64,000 nucleotides of DNA from Ferruginibacter sp. (GTDB lineage: Bacteria > Bacteroidota > Bacteroidia > Chitinophagales > Chitinophagaceae), in assembly GCA_019638525.1 (NCBI GenBank), contig JAHBTO010000009.1, positions 28,714 through 92,713 of the forward strand, in the 5' to 3' direction. The first letter of the stretch is position 1; each line of letters starts with the position of its first letter. A program made the translations under genes and the position numbers. The notes below the pieces were generated by a model that saw only the letters and a list, made by a program, of their open reading frames with translations, was not told where the DNA came from and did no database searches. Positions 17,309 to 27,088 of this stretch are shown here, one piece after another.

Positions 17309-17899
17309 ATGATTGCTTACACTAACTATACCGACAATGAATTAACAACGCTCATTCACAATGGCGATGAGCCTGCATTTTCTGAACTTTACAACCGCTA
17401 CTGGCTTGAATTGTACGACACCGCTTACATGCGTCTTCGCAATAAAGAACAGGTAGAAGACATCATCCAGGATATATTTGTAAGGCTCTGGATACGACGG
17501 GCCGAACTGGAGATTGAGAATCCCCAGGCTTACCTGCATACTGCAGTCCGCTTCAGGGTCCTTAACTACGTTGAAAGGGGGGCGGCCCACGAATCTTTTT
17601 TTGAGCCATTCGAAACTATGGCCCATTCGCCATCCAGTGCCGATGAAAGGATACTGGAAAAAGAACTGCTCGACCTGGTGCAGGCTTACATCGAATCATT
17701 GCCTGAAAAAAGAAAGCAGATTTTCCTGATGCATGTTAAAGAAAATCTTTCAACAAAAGAGATTGCTGAGCGGTTAAACATTTCTCAAAAGACAGTACAG
17801 AACCAGTTGGGTACTACTATGCATGGGTTGCACACCAGGATAGCGCCAATTATCATTGCCATTGCCACTGCTTCAGCTGCGGGAGTGCTGCCGGAGTAG
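17309..17899 (+). CDS. ECF-type RNA polymerase sigma factor, Bacteroidota FecI/SusCD class
   Basis: 196 residues. Region 2 (about 12-80) has FSELYNRYWLELYDTAYMRL and VEDIIQDIFVRLWIRR; region 4 (about 125-178) has LPEKRKQIFLMHVKENLSTKEIAERLNISQKTVQNQL-type HTH. Followed by a FecR anti-sigma factor and a SusC protein with an STN domain, the standard trans-envelope signalling set. A near-consensus TTACTTTG box lies just upstream. Predicted to activate the downstream SusCD locus when the outer-membrane transporter binds its substrate. Confidence 0.92.
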   Translation: MIAYTNYTDNELTTLIHNGDEPAFSELYNRYWLELYDTAYMRLRNKEQVEDIIQDIFVRLWIRRAELEIENPQAYLHTAVRFRVLNYVERGAAHESFFEPFETMAHSPSSADERILEKELLDLVQAYIESLPEKRKQIFLMHVKENLSTKEIAERLNISQKTVQNQLGTTMHGLHTRIAPIIIAIATASAAGVLPE

Positions 17900-18121
17900 A
17901 AGATCAACTGAAAGATAGCTTTACTGGTAACTAATGTACTTTTAGATAAAGATTCCCCGGCCAAATCGGGAAATAAAGTAAACGGCCTCATTATTCAGAT
18001 ACAGCCACACTAAACTTCAATTCTATCCAATTTATCCTTAGCATAAAAAAATCTTTAAAAAATTATTATCATTTTTTGGGAGTTTCTGTTTTGTATGTGA
18101 CATATATCAAAGCAATTGAGT

Positions 18122-19282
18122 ATGCCCGGTAGAAAAAAAGAACTGATTAATTTAATTAAAAAGTACCGTTTGGGTAAAGCTAGCCCGCAGGAAGTGGACT
18201 TTTTGGAGAAGTATTATCAGTATTTCGATAAGGAGGAAAAGATATCTCAGACCTATTCTGAAACTGAAAAGACAAACCTGGGTAAAAAAATATTTTCTGC
18301 AATTCAATCCCGAAAAAATCTGGCACCTGTAATTCCTGTTCATAGGCGCAGGTGGTTCCGCGTAGCTGCAGCTTCGGTCCTTTTATTTTTCGCCGGCAGT
18401 GTTTATTTTATTTTAAGACATTCCAATGAAAACCTCATTACCAAAACTGAACCACAAGAAATAAGATTTAAAAATGATGTTGCAGCGCCAGCCAGTACAA
18501 AGGCAACAATTACACTGGCCGATGGAAAGGTTGTACCCATTGATAGCCTGACAACACTTTCACAAAATGGAGTCGATCTTACTAAAACAGTAGACGGTAA
18601 AATTATTTATTCTGCTGGCTCCTCTCCTTTAGGAGAGGCGGGGGTGAAGTATAACACGCTCAGTAACCCCCGTGGCAGTAAGGTAATTGATATGCAATTA
18701 TCAGATGGTTCTCATGTGTGGCTGAATGCCGGTTCCTCCGTAACCTACCCGGTTGCATTTATTGGAAATGAAAGAAAAGTGACAATAACTGGGGAGGCCT
18801 ATTTTGAAGTGAAGCATCTCATCCAAGGTAATATTCCTTTTAGTGTTGAAGCGAATGGGGTAATAACAGAAGTTCTTGGAACGCATTTTAATGTGAATGG
18901 CTATAGCGATGAGGCAAATGTAAAAGTGACTTTGTTAGAAGGTTCTGTGAAAGTCAGCAAAGGAAATGCAATCGGCCTGTTGAAACCTGGCCAACAGGCA
19001 CAGGTATCAAATGATGTGAAAATAATTAGTAGCGTTGACATTGAAGAAGTAATGGCGTGGAAGGATGGTGTTTTTAAATTTAAAGAGGCCACCATTGAAA
19101 TGTTGATGAGGCAAATTGAAAAATGGTATGATGTAGATATAAATTACGAGGGTAAAGTGAGCAGCCATTTTGTAGTAACTATACCAAGAACTGTGAACAT
19201 GAGCAACGTGTTTAAGATATTGGAAGAAACCGGCGGTGTTCATTTCAAAATTGATGGCAGGAAGGTGACGGTGATGCCGTAA
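18122..19282 (+). CDS. FecR family anti-sigma factor
   Basis: 386 residues from the ATG at 18122; a TTG six nt upstream is also in frame but less likely. Cytoplasmic N-terminal part (1-78), one TM helix (RVAAASVLLFFAGSVYFIL, about 79-97), periplasmic FecR domain (about 180-275; SHVWLNAGSSVTYP, GEAYFEV, GTHFNVNGY) and C-terminal DUF4974 domain (FKEATIEMLMRQIEKWYDVD). The stretch GSSPLGEAGVK at about 168-178 is encoded by an inserted palindromic repeat. Should bind the ECF sigma factor at 17309 and sense the STN domain of the SusC protein at 19472. Confidence 0.92.
   Translation: MPGRKKELINLIKKYRLGKASPQEVDFLEKYYQYFDKEEKISQTYSETEKTNLGKKIFSAIQSRKNLAPVIPVHRRRWFRVAAASVLLFFAGSVYFILRHSNENLITKTEPQEIRFKNDVAAPASTKATITLADGKVVPIDSLTTLSQNGVDLTKTVDGKIIYSAGSSPLGEAGVKYNTLSNPRGSKVIDMQLSDGSHVWLNAGSSVTYPVAFIGNERKVTITGEAYFEVKHLIQGNIPFSVEANGVITEVLGTHFNVNGYSDEANVKVTLLEGSVKVSKGNAIGLLKPGQQAQVSNDVKIISSVDIEEVMAWKDGVFKFKEATIEMLMRQIEKWYDVDINYEGKVSSHFVVTIPRTVNMSNVFKILEETGGVHFKIDGRKVTVMP
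18619..18648. repeat. Palindromic repeat inside the FecR coding frame
   Basis: CCTCTCC-TTTA-GGAGAGG followed by CGGGGGTGA, a perfect 7-bp stem. The same layout (pyrimidine stem, TTTA, purine stem, GGGGGTxx tail) occurs at 33573-33597 as CCCCC-TTTA-GGGGG. Here it is read in frame without disrupting the protein. Confidence 0.6.
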
Positions 19283-19471
19283 AGAATAATTAAGAATGGG
19301 GAGTGCTATACTTCGCAAACTAAATGAATGACGGAATAAAATAAGGTTTACTGTTAATCTAAATAAAAACAGGGAAGTGTTTAGACCACCCCCCTGCAAG
19401 TAGTTCAGGTTAACCCATAAATACAATTGTTGAGAACTGCTTATTGTTTAACCCAAACTAAAAACAAAGTT

Positions 19472-22400
19472 ATGAATTTAAAAGTTCTTTGTTCCTGGCG
19501 AATGCCGGGATTACCAAAACCTTTGCAAAGGATCATGAAACTTACAACAATTTTTATCCTGGCTGCGACATTGCAGGTGAGTGCTAAAGGGTACTCACAG
19601 AAGGTTACCCTATCTGTGAAAGATGTACCTATAGAAAATGTTTTTAAGGAAATTGAAAAACAAACGGGTTATTATTTTGCCTACACACGTGAACTGATAC
19701 AAAGTATTGGTCCCGTAAGCCTGGATGTTAAGGATGCAACACTAAAAGATGTGCTGGATCAGTGCATAAAGGGTCAACCATTAAGCTATACTATTACTGC
19801 TAAAGTTATATCTGTTAAGTTTGATGCAGCTAAAATTGATTTAACAAAAGTATTGCCAGCCCCTCCTATTGATGTGAAAGGAAAGATAGTGAATGAAAAT
19901 GGAGAGCCGGTAGAAGGTGCTACTGTATTAGTAAAAGGAAATAAAACCAAGGGGACCAGCTCGGACTCCAATGGCTATTTTGAATTGAAAGGAGTTGATG
20001 AAAATGCAACATTGGTTATTACTGGCGTAAATATTGAAACACGAGAAATAAAAATAAATAGTAAAACAGAATTGGTAATAACCACCAAAACTGTAGAGAA
20101 GCCGCTTGAAGAAACTATAATTAAAGGATATTACACAACCAGCAAAAGATTTAACACTGGCTCAGTAGATAAATTATCCCAGAGCGATATTAACAAGCAG
20201 CCTGTTTCCAATCCACTTGCAACTTTGCAGGGAAGAATTCCAGGATTATTTATTACACAGGGGAATGGTCTACCTGGTTCTTCTTTCTCTGTTTTGATAC
20301 GAGGAAGAAACTCTATACAGCAAGGTACCGAACCTCTTTTCATCATAGACGGGGTACCTTTCAATACGGATCGTCAAACACAACGTAGCCAGATCGCAGC
20401 CAATAATCCGTTCAACCTTATTAACCCCTTAGATATTGAAAGTATTGAAGTATTGAAAGATGCAGAAGCTACTGCTATTTATGGCTCCCGTGGTGCTAAC
20501 GGTGTCATACTTATTACAACAAAAAAAGGTAATGCAGGCGTTCCAAAATTGGAGTTAAACATATCAACTGGTTTTGGCAGAGCTCAATCATTAGCTGATT
20601 TTATGACAACAGAACAATATATAAAAATGCGAAGGGAGGCCTTACAAAACGATGGTATAATGCCATCAAATGCCAATGCTCCGGACCTGTTGTTATGGGA
20701 CACTACAAGATATACGAATTTTAAAAGCCTACTAACTGGAGGCACAGCACGCACTAATAAGGTGAATATTAAGCTCTCTGGTGGTAGTAGACAAACACTC
20801 TTTACTTTTAGCACAGCCTATTACGATGAGTCAACAGTGTTTCCAGGTTCTTGGGGTGAAAAAAAATTAACATTTAATTTAAATATCAACCATACCTCTG
20901 AAGATAAAAAGCTGACAACACAATTTTCTTCAAGTTATTCGACTGATAAAAGCTCACTTGGGCAAGGAGACCCAACAAATTTTATCAGCCTTCCGCCTAA
21001 TACCCCTGAGTTGTACGATTCTATCGGTCGGTTGAACTGGCGAAAAAATAATGCATTTTTTAATAACCCAATGGCACTTTTATTAAAAACATATGAAAAC
21101 CGCTCAGAATGGTTAAATGGTAATTTTATTGTTGGTTATAAATTTTTGCCTTCACTCACTGCCCGAATAAATGCGGGATACAATATTCAACGATTAAAAG
21201 AAACTTCTCTTACACCAATTGCAGCGCAAGATCCTGCTAGTAATCCGAAGGGCAGTTCAAGTTTTGGTGATAGTTATATAAGTAATTGGATTATAGAACC
21301 ACAACTTGAGTACAATACTTCCTTCCATAAAAAAGGTAACATTACTCTGCAACTTGGCAATAGTTATCAATCCAAAAGCACAAACAGCACAATTACTGAT
21401 GCCAGTGGCTATATTAATGATGAACTGATTCATTCTACTGTTGGTGCTACATCCATCACGACTGCGATAAATTCATCTCAATACAAATATTCTGGCTTTT
21501 TTGCTCGCCTTTCAGTCAATTGGCAAAAGCGATATTTGCTTAACTTGACTGGTCGTCGTGACGGATCATCAAGATTTGGATTGAATAAAAGGTTTTCCAA
21601 TTTCGGAGCAGCTGCATTTGGTTGGATTTTTTCTGAAGAAGCATTTATGAAGAAGGGGCCACTTGGTCTTAGTTATGGTAAACTGCGAGTAAGCTACGGT
21701 AGTGTGGGAAATGATCAGATTGGCGATTATATGTATCTCGACACCTGGAGTGGTACAAGTTTTCCTTACCAGGGTACTCCGGGAATTCGGCCTACACGTT
21801 TACAGAATGACAATTATCATTGGGAGCATAAGTCAAATCTGGAGTTAGCTTTGGAAACCGGATTTTTTCAGGACAGGTTACTATTCAATGTAAATTATTT
21901 TCGAAGTCGGAGCAATGATCAGCTAATTAATTATTTGTTGCCAGGGCAAACTGGATTTGGTAGTATCCTCCAAAATTTTCCTGCTGTTGTACAAAATGTA
22001 GGTACTGAGATAAGTATTAATTATAAGATAATACAACAAAAATATTTTTCATGGTCTTGCACTTTTAACCTTACGTTTCAGAAAAACAAACTATTGTCCT
22101 TTCCCGGAATCGAAAAAACTTCCTATGCTAGCTCTTATATGGTTGGTAGTCCGTTAGCACTTTTCCGTGGTTATTCTTATAATGGTATTAATTCTACAAC
22201 TGGTAATTATCAATTCAATGATTTGAATCAGGATGGAGTTGTTAATACATTGGATCAATATTTCGTAGGAACTAGGGACCCTAAATACTATGGTGGTTGG
22301 CAGCACGAATTTAATTATAAAGGTTTTCAATTAACATTCTTTTTCAATTTCGTGAAACAAAAAGGACTTGATGTGCTGGCGGGGAATTTCGCAGGTACGA

Positions 22401-22747
22401 GAACCAATATGCCTGTCGAACTCCTAAACAGGTGGCAAAAAGCAGGTGACAATGCGATCTATCAGCGCTATTCTACAGGATCTGCTTTAGCATTCGCTTC
22501 ACAAGTAAGATCTTCTGATGTTGCACTGGTGGATGCTTCATATATCAAGTTAAGAAATGCAACAATTAGTTATCTCCTGCCTAAAACGATCTGCCAACGA
22601 TTGCATATTAAAGGAGTGCAGTTTTTTGTGCAGGGACAAAACCTCTTGACTTTAACTCGATATAAAGGATCTGATCCTGAAGTACAGAGTCTAACGACAC
22701 TTCCACCTCTTCGCATAATTAACACTGGCATTACGATCACCTTTTAA
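19472..22747 (+). CDS. SusC/RagA-family TonB-linked outer-membrane transporter with STN domain
   Basis: 1091 residues from the ATG at 19472 (an upstream in-frame TTG gives a non-family extension). Layout: signal region (about 20-47), STN domain (about 48-105; VPIENVFKEIEKQTGYYFAY) for signalling to FecR, carboxypeptidase-D-like repeat (about 130-205; GKIVNENGEPVEGATVLVKG), TonB plug with NPLATLQGRIPGLFI and IEVLKDAEATAIYGSRGANG, then the 22-strand barrel ending in an aromatic residue (ITITF). It imports an unidentified oligosaccharide or peptide together with the SusD partner at 22758. Confidence 0.93.
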   Translation: MNLKVLCSWRMPGLPKPLQRIMKLTTIFILAATLQVSAKGYSQKVTLSVKDVPIENVFKEIEKQTGYYFAYTRELIQSIGPVSLDVKDATLKDVLDQCIKGQPLSYTITAKVISVKFDAAKIDLTKVLPAPPIDVKGKIVNENGEPVEGATVLVKGNKTKGTSSDSNGYFELKGVDENATLVITGVNIETREIKINSKTELVITTKTVEKPLEETIIKGYYTTSKRFNTGSVDKLSQSDINKQPVSNPLATLQGRIPGLFITQGNGLPGSSFSVLIRGRNSIQQGTEPLFIIDGVPFNTDRQTQRSQIAANNPFNLINPLDIESIEVLKDAEATAIYGSRGANGVILITTKKGNAGVPKLELNISTGFGRAQSLADFMTTEQYIKMRREALQNDGIMPSNANAPDLLLWDTTRYTNFKSLLTGGTARTNKVNIKLSGGSRQTLFTFSTAYYDESTVFPGSWGEKKLTFNLNINHTSEDKKLTTQFSSSYSTDKSSLGQGDPTNFISLPPNTPELYDSIGRLNWRKNNAFFNNPMALLLKTYENRSEWLNGNFIVGYKFLPSLTARINAGYNIQRLKETSLTPIAAQDPASNPKGSSSFGDSYISNWIIEPQLEYNTSFHKKGNITLQLGNSYQSKSTNSTITDASGYINDELIHSTVGATSITTAINSSQYKYSGFFARLSVNWQKRYLLNLTGRRDGSSRFGLNKRFSNFGAAAFGWIFSEEAFMKKGPLGLSYGKLRVSYGSVGNDQIGDYMYLDTWSGTSFPYQGTPGIRPTRLQNDNYHWEHKSNLELALETGFFQDRLLFNVNYFRSRSNDQLINYLLPGQTGFGSILQNFPAVVQNVGTEISINYKIIQQKYFSWSCTFNLTFQKNKLLSFPGIEKTSYASSYMVGSPLALFRGYSYNGINSTTGNYQFNDLNQDGVVNTLDQYFVGTRDPKYYGGWQHEFNYKGFQLTFFFNFVKQKGLDVLAGNFAGTRTNMPVELLNRWQKAGDNAIYQRYSTGSALAFASQVRSSDVALVDASYIKLRNATISYLLPKTICQRLHIKGVQFFVQGQNLLTLTRYKGSDPEVQSLTTLPPLRIINTGITITF

Positions 22748-22757
22748 ATTATTTATT

Positions 22758-24131
22758 ATGTATCATCAATTAAAATATTTTATTGCCACTTCAATGATAT
22801 ATTGCTTGATTTCATCTTGTTCCAAATCAATAGAAGTCGACCCTCCCGTAAATCAAATAATTAGTTCGGAAGTTTTTAAAAGCGATTCTACTGCTAAGTC
22901 CGCTGTTTTGGGTATTTACAGTGAAATGATGCGGACAACAGGACAATTTTGTAATGGACAAACAACTTTATATGCTGGATTATCGGCTAATGAGTTATAC
23001 TTTTTTACACCTGATGCAAAACAAGAATTTGTAAACAATGAAATAGGTATTAACAATCATTCAATTCTGGCCGGTAATTTCTGGAATGTAGCATATAAGT
23101 ATATTTATACCACAAATCTTTGTCTAGAACGGCTACAAACTTCTACTATTACCCCTTCGCTGAAGGCTTCTCTTACCGGTGAGGTGCTATTCCTTCGATC
23201 ATTTTGTTATTTTTATTTAATAAATCTGTTTGGGGATGTACCGTTGGTATTAACAACCGATTATGAGAAAAATGCTATAATGCCACGTACAGAGATTGCG
23301 CAGGTCTATGCACAATTAATAGATGATCTGACACAAGCTGTTACAGTTCTTCCTACGGCTTATTCATCAACAGACCGGGCAAGAGTAAATAAATGGGCTG
23401 CAAAAGCATTGCTTGCACGAATCTATTTATACCAAAAGAATTGGGCAAAAGCAGAAGAAAATGCTTCAGATGTTATTAACTCTGGAATGTACTTGTTGCC
23501 GTCTTTATCAAATGTATTCTTAAAAAATAGTACAGAAACACTATTGCAGCTTCAACCAGTAAACACAGTTTGGAATACCTGGGAAGGAAGAGAAATTATA
23601 CCTGCATCTGTGAATGAAACACCCAAATACCTATTAACACCCCGTATGTATCTTTCTTTCGAGGCAAATGATAACAGAAAAACAACATGGGTCGGCATCA
23701 GGACTTTTGCCGGGCAACTAGTTCAATACCCAGCTAAATATAAAGTTTATGGCAATGGAGCGCCCATTACAGAATATTATATTCTTCTTCGACTTGCAGA
23801 ACAATACCTAATTCGTGCAGAAGCGAGAGCAAATAATAACGATATAAGTAATGGTCTTTCAGACCTCAATATTATTCGCCAAAGGGCAGGGCTAAGTCCG
23901 GCAATCGCCGGAAACACCGCCGAGTTGTTAACTCTTATTGAACAAGAGCGGCAAGTAGAATTATTTGCAGAATGGGGTAATCGCTGGTTTGATCTAAAAC
24001 GTACAGGAAGAATAAACGGAGTTATGCAATCTATCAATCCTTCGACTTGGCAACCTACAGATGCACTTTACCCAATTCCATCGGGAGAAATTCTTTTGAA
24101 TCCTTTTTTAACTCAAAATCCGGGTTACTGA
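22758..24131 (+). CDS. RagB/SusD-family outer-membrane substrate-binding lipoprotein
   Basis: 457 residues. Lipobox YCLISSC (Cys about 21). SusD features: TPR-like helices with EVLFLRSFCYFYLINLFGDVPLVL, KWAAKALLARIYLYQKNWAKAEENA, and the C-terminal ERQVELFAEWGNRWFDLKRTGR and NPSTWQPTDALYPIP block. It starts 10 nt after the SusC stop; both form a lidded uptake complex. No glycoside hydrolase is linked, so the substrate may be peptide or other; the downstream TlpA-like gene does not settle it. Confidence 0.93.
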   Translation: MYHQLKYFIATSMIYCLISSCSKSIEVDPPVNQIISSEVFKSDSTAKSAVLGIYSEMMRTTGQFCNGQTTLYAGLSANELYFFTPDAKQEFVNNEIGINNHSILAGNFWNVAYKYIYTTNLCLERLQTSTITPSLKASLTGEVLFLRSFCYFYLINLFGDVPLVLTTDYEKNAIMPRTEIAQVYAQLIDDLTQAVTVLPTAYSSTDRARVNKWAAKALLARIYLYQKNWAKAEENASDVINSGMYLLPSLSNVFLKNSTETLLQLQPVNTVWNTWEGREIIPASVNETPKYLLTPRMYLSFEANDNRKTTWVGIRTFAGQLVQYPAKYKVYGNGAPITEYYILLRLAEQYLIRAEARANNNDISNGLSDLNIIRQRAGLSPAIAGNTAELLTLIEQERQVELFAEWGNRWFDLKRTGRINGVMQSINPSTWQPTDALYPIPSGEILLNPFLTQNPGY

Positions 24132-24133
24132 TA

Positions 24134-25453
24134 ATGCGATATAAAAAAGTTAGAAGTCAACTATGTTTTTTACTGCTATTGTCTTGCGTTGTTGTTAACG
24201 TAGTAGCACAAACCAATCACATTAAACCATTGAAGCGAGGTGATTCGTTTTCAACATTAGTTCTTACTGATAGGAATAACAAACAAGTAGAACTAACTAT
24301 TGACACAGGAAAGCTATTGTTGCTTGATTTCTGGAATGTCCATTGCGGAGCTTGTATCACTGCCATGCCTAAATTGGATTCATTAAAGCAGATAATGGGA
24401 GACACCTTGAAAATAGTTTCTGTAACTACTGATTCTGAGGAAAAAGTAGCGCAATTATTTCGCAAATTGAAGTTGAAGCATCCTTCTTTTCCTATGATTG
24501 TTGGCGACAGTATTCTTTCTCGGCTATTTCCACATGAAGGTGATCCATATTATATCTGGATCACGGGTGGAAGGATTGCATATATAAGTAATGGCTGGAG
24601 TCTTACATATGATAATATTAAAAGCATGCTGGCCGGGAATCGTTTGAATTTGACCCAGCGGCTCCCATTGCCGGAAGGCTATACGTCAACCAGTCAATTA
24701 TTAACCCAGTCTTTAGTGGAATTGGAAGAATATTCTCTCCTTTTAACTGGATTGGACAATTATCATATTGGCGGTTCAATTCATACGCTGATTGATTCGA
24801 TCTATGACGAACCGTATTTTTTAAAGGCAATTAATCAATCCAGGCTTCAATTAATTATCAAAGCCTACTGGAACGAAATATTCAGTTTTGAGACTAGACA
24901 TTATCTTAATCCTAATCGTTTTATTGTGGTAGACAGCAGTGCTAAAGACTTAATGTTCTCAAACAACAATCAAGACCAGGATGATTGGCGTAGAAAGAAC
25001 CTATTCAGCTATGAAGTGAAGGTAAATCTTGCGGGGGGAAATAACTTGTATAAAAGGATGAGGGAAGATGTTACTCGATTTTTTCCTTATGATGTCGTCT
25101 TTGAGACAAAGCTATTGCCTTCATTGGTGCTGGAAGTTTCAGATTCGACGTTGTTTAACAAAATAAAAGCTCCGAGCTTTGGTAGTTCCCGTCTTGATTG
25201 GAAGACTACTACCATTGAAGTCAGAAACCTTTCTCTGAATAACTCGATTGTGCAACTGATTAGTGAATCACAGTTCCATTCCAATGGTCCTTTATGCATC
25301 AATAACACTGGTTATGAAGGAAAAATTAATATGATACTTCCCTTATCATTATTTAATGATCTCGACATATTGCAAAAAAGTCTTTCAGGTTATGGATTAA
25401 AACTTGTTCAAAAAAACTTTCCTGTTAAAACAATCGTAATCAAAAAAAGATAA
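24134..25453 (+). CDS. TlpA-like thioredoxin-fold protein with long C-terminal extension
   Basis: 439 residues, starting at the ATG 3 nt after the SusD stop; an upstream in-frame start would overlap susD. Signal peptide (1-26), thioredoxin domain (about 32-175) with redox motif CGAC at 71-74 (LDFWNVHCGAC), then about 260 residues with no recognised domain. TlpA-type proteins are periplasmic disulfide reductases and often follow SusCD pairs in Chitinophagaceae. The role of the extension is unknown. Confidence 0.8.
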   Translation: MRYKKVRSQLCFLLLLSCVVVNVVAQTNHIKPLKRGDSFSTLVLTDRNNKQVELTIDTGKLLLLDFWNVHCGACITAMPKLDSLKQIMGDTLKIVSVTTDSEEKVAQLFRKLKLKHPSFPMIVGDSILSRLFPHEGDPYYIWITGGRIAYISNGWSLTYDNIKSMLAGNRLNLTQRLPLPEGYTSTSQLLTQSLVELEEYSLLLTGLDNYHIGGSIHTLIDSIYDEPYFLKAINQSRLQLIIKAYWNEIFSFETRHYLNPNRFIVVDSSAKDLMFSNNNQDQDDWRRKNLFSYEVKVNLAGGNNLYKRMREDVTRFFPYDVVFETKLLPSLVLEVSDSTLFNKIKAPSFGSSRLDWKTTTIEVRNLSLNNSIVQLISESQFHSNGPLCINNTGYEGKINMILPLSLFNDLDILQKSLSGYGLKLVQKNFPVKTIVIKKR

Positions 25454-25475
25454 GGCTAAATAATACAATAAAGAA

Positions 25476-25826
25476 ATGAGAATTGGATTATCGTTACTGT
25501 TGAGGATTGTTGTACTGTTACCGAGTTTTGGTTGCAGAGTTAGCCAACCAGTTGCAGGTACAGCAAAAGTAGAAACAATACAGAGTTGGGAGGTTGTTGT
25601 TAAATTCTTTGAGGATGGAAATGCGATTGATAAAATTAATAAAGTAATTGATGCTGTTTCCAGGATTGGCTTAAATATTTCGAAGATGGAACAAATTTTT
25701 TTGTCAAGCGATAAGCTGGAAATCAGAATATCCATTAGAAACTGTGATGGGCGAATTGCAAATAAGCTAGAACTCCAACTCAGAAGTGTAATGAAAATTG
25801 AATATTTTTTTATAAGAATGATATGA
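25476..25826 (+). CDS. Hypothetical exported protein (116 aa)
   Basis: N-terminal hydrophobic segment RIGLSLLLRIVVLLPSFGC looks like a signal peptide or weak lipobox (Cys20). The mature part is predicted mixed alpha/beta with WEVVVKFFEDGNAIDKINKVIDAV and KLEIRISIRNCDGRIANKLELQL. It follows the TlpA-like gene by 22 nt in the same direction and may belong to its operon. No family recognised. Confidence 0.55.
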   Translation: MRIGLSLLLRIVVLLPSFGCRVSQPVAGTAKVETIQSWEVVVKFFEDGNAIDKINKVIDAVSRIGLNISKMEQIFLSSDKLEIRISIRNCDGRIANKLELQLRSVMKIEYFFIRMI

Positions 25827-25973
25827 TTATGTGAAGTTGAAAGAATATAATTTTCTCATGCGACCTTAAAATCATATATCCAAGGAAGGTGTTTCTATTT
25901 CTACCTCATACATTTAAGGTAAGGGAGGCCGCAAGGCTAAAGTTTGTTTCCCTCTTTTTTTGAATTATGAAGG

Positions 25974-26120
25974 ATGAATGAGATTGCTTCACTACATAAA
26001 TCGGGATCGCAACAATGGTTTTCTCATAAGCAATGGAAATATAAAGTTAGTTTGGTAAGAGGTAGGGCTTCAAAATCAGGGAAGGTTACACAAGCAAGAA
26101 AATGCAAAATCTTAAAATAA
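25974..26120 (+). CDS. Small basic hypothetical ORF (48 aa)
   Basis: Encodes MNEIASLHKSGSQQWFSHKQ followed by a Lys/Arg-rich second half ending RKCKILK. Nothing recognised; it might be a gene remnant or chance. Recorded because it is the only open frame of any size in the 358-bp gap before the DsbD-like gene. Confidence 0.25.
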   Translation: MNEIASLHKSGSQQWFSHKQWKYKVSLVRGRASKSGKVTQARKCKILK

Positions 26121-26184
26121 AATAATTATAAATAGACCATTTATCTGTTAGAATCGTCTTATCCTTTATTAACAAAAATATAAT

Positions 26185-26634
26185 ATGCGGAAAATAGCAT
26201 GGTTGGTTGTGATAATAATTACAAATTGTGTATGCCAGGCTCAAATACCTGTGAGCTGGAAGTATGTGTCAAAAAAAGTCTCAGATAAAACATTTGAGGT
26301 GCATATTACCGCTACAATACAGCGTGGCTGGCATTTATATTCGCAAACTCAGCCAGCTGATGCCATTGCAGTGCCTACTAGCATTAAGTTCAATGTTCAT
26401 CCCTTAATAAAATTAAATGGTAAGCCTAAGGAAACAGGGACACTTGAAAAATATACAGAACGCAGCCTTGGTATTGAGCAATGGCAGTACTCAAACAAAG
26501 TTGAATTTGTGCAAACCGTTACTTTAAAGTCTAACGTGAAGACAACTATTAAGGGTAATATAGAATACCAGGCATGTACTGATGAAAAGTGTTTACCACC
26601 CAAGGTTGTACTGTTTAGTGTGAGGTTGGAATAA
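26185..26634 (+). CDS. Stand-alone DsbD N-terminal (alpha) domain protein
   Basis: 149 residues: signal peptide (MRKIAWLVVIIITNCVCQAQ) and one DsbD-alpha immunoglobulin-like domain, with WHLYSQTQPADAIAVPTSI and the cysteine pair in EYQACTDEKCLPPK. In DsbD this domain passes electrons from the membrane part to periplasmic partners. The membrane and gamma domains are absent here, so it must work with another protein; the TlpA-like protein at 24134 is a possible redox partner by proximity only. Confidence 0.78.
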   Translation: MRKIAWLVVIIITNCVCQAQIPVSWKYVSKKVSDKTFEVHITATIQRGWHLYSQTQPADAIAVPTSIKFNVHPLIKLNGKPKETGTLEKYTERSLGIEQWQYSNKVEFVQTVTLKSNVKTTIKGNIEYQACTDEKCLPPKVVLFSVRLE

Positions 26635-27088
26635 CCTCATCCCAATCCTCTCCTTAAGGAAAGGGGGATAAAGAAGCTTGAACCGAGTAGATTTTTCTCA
26701 TGCTGTTGGTATACAGCGGTTGTAAGGGGGATGTTTCCACATCGCCCCTGATTTTGAAATGGTTTTTAAATGAAAAATACGATTGATATTTTTCTCATGT
26801 GATAAGCAACACGACGGGGGTAGTTTCCACCACTCCCAGGGTTTTAACTTTGATGGTAGAGCGGAGCCGGGGGTAAGAGCCCGGCATCTTCTCACTCCTG
26901 AACTATATTCATTCCCTTGCGGGGACATTATAGCTGGATAGGTGAATGGCAGTAGTTAGTTTTTCATAAATGCCGGTAACGGCTGAGTTTTGTTTGCTGT
27001 AAAGCAATCCAGTTTTGGGAAGGGGAAGTTGATACCTGAGAGTCAGGCAACTTCCCCTTGATTTAAATTTTAACTGTATTTAAAGATC

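Larger units (their letters stand above)
25851..26837 (+). repeat. Three diverged copies of a TTTTCTCATG-plus-stem repeat
   Basis: TTTTCTCATG occurs at 25851, 26693 and 26790. Each is followed 32-37 nt later by a short stem whose 5' arm runs into GTTTC: AGGT/ACCT (25887-25905), GATGT/ACATC with flanking GGGG/CCCC (26726-26748) and AGT/ACT with flanking GGG/CCC (26818-26837). The two later copies account for part of the 454-bp gene-free stretch 26635-27088, which also has a purine/pyrimidine palindrome near 26646-26668. The first copy lies in the 358-bp gap 25827-26184. Confidence 0.45.

Noticed and set aside
26698..26928. Minus-strand open frame of 76 codons in the 26.6-27.1 kb gap
   Set aside because: Overlies the repeated stem elements and has repeat-derived composition; not considered a gene.
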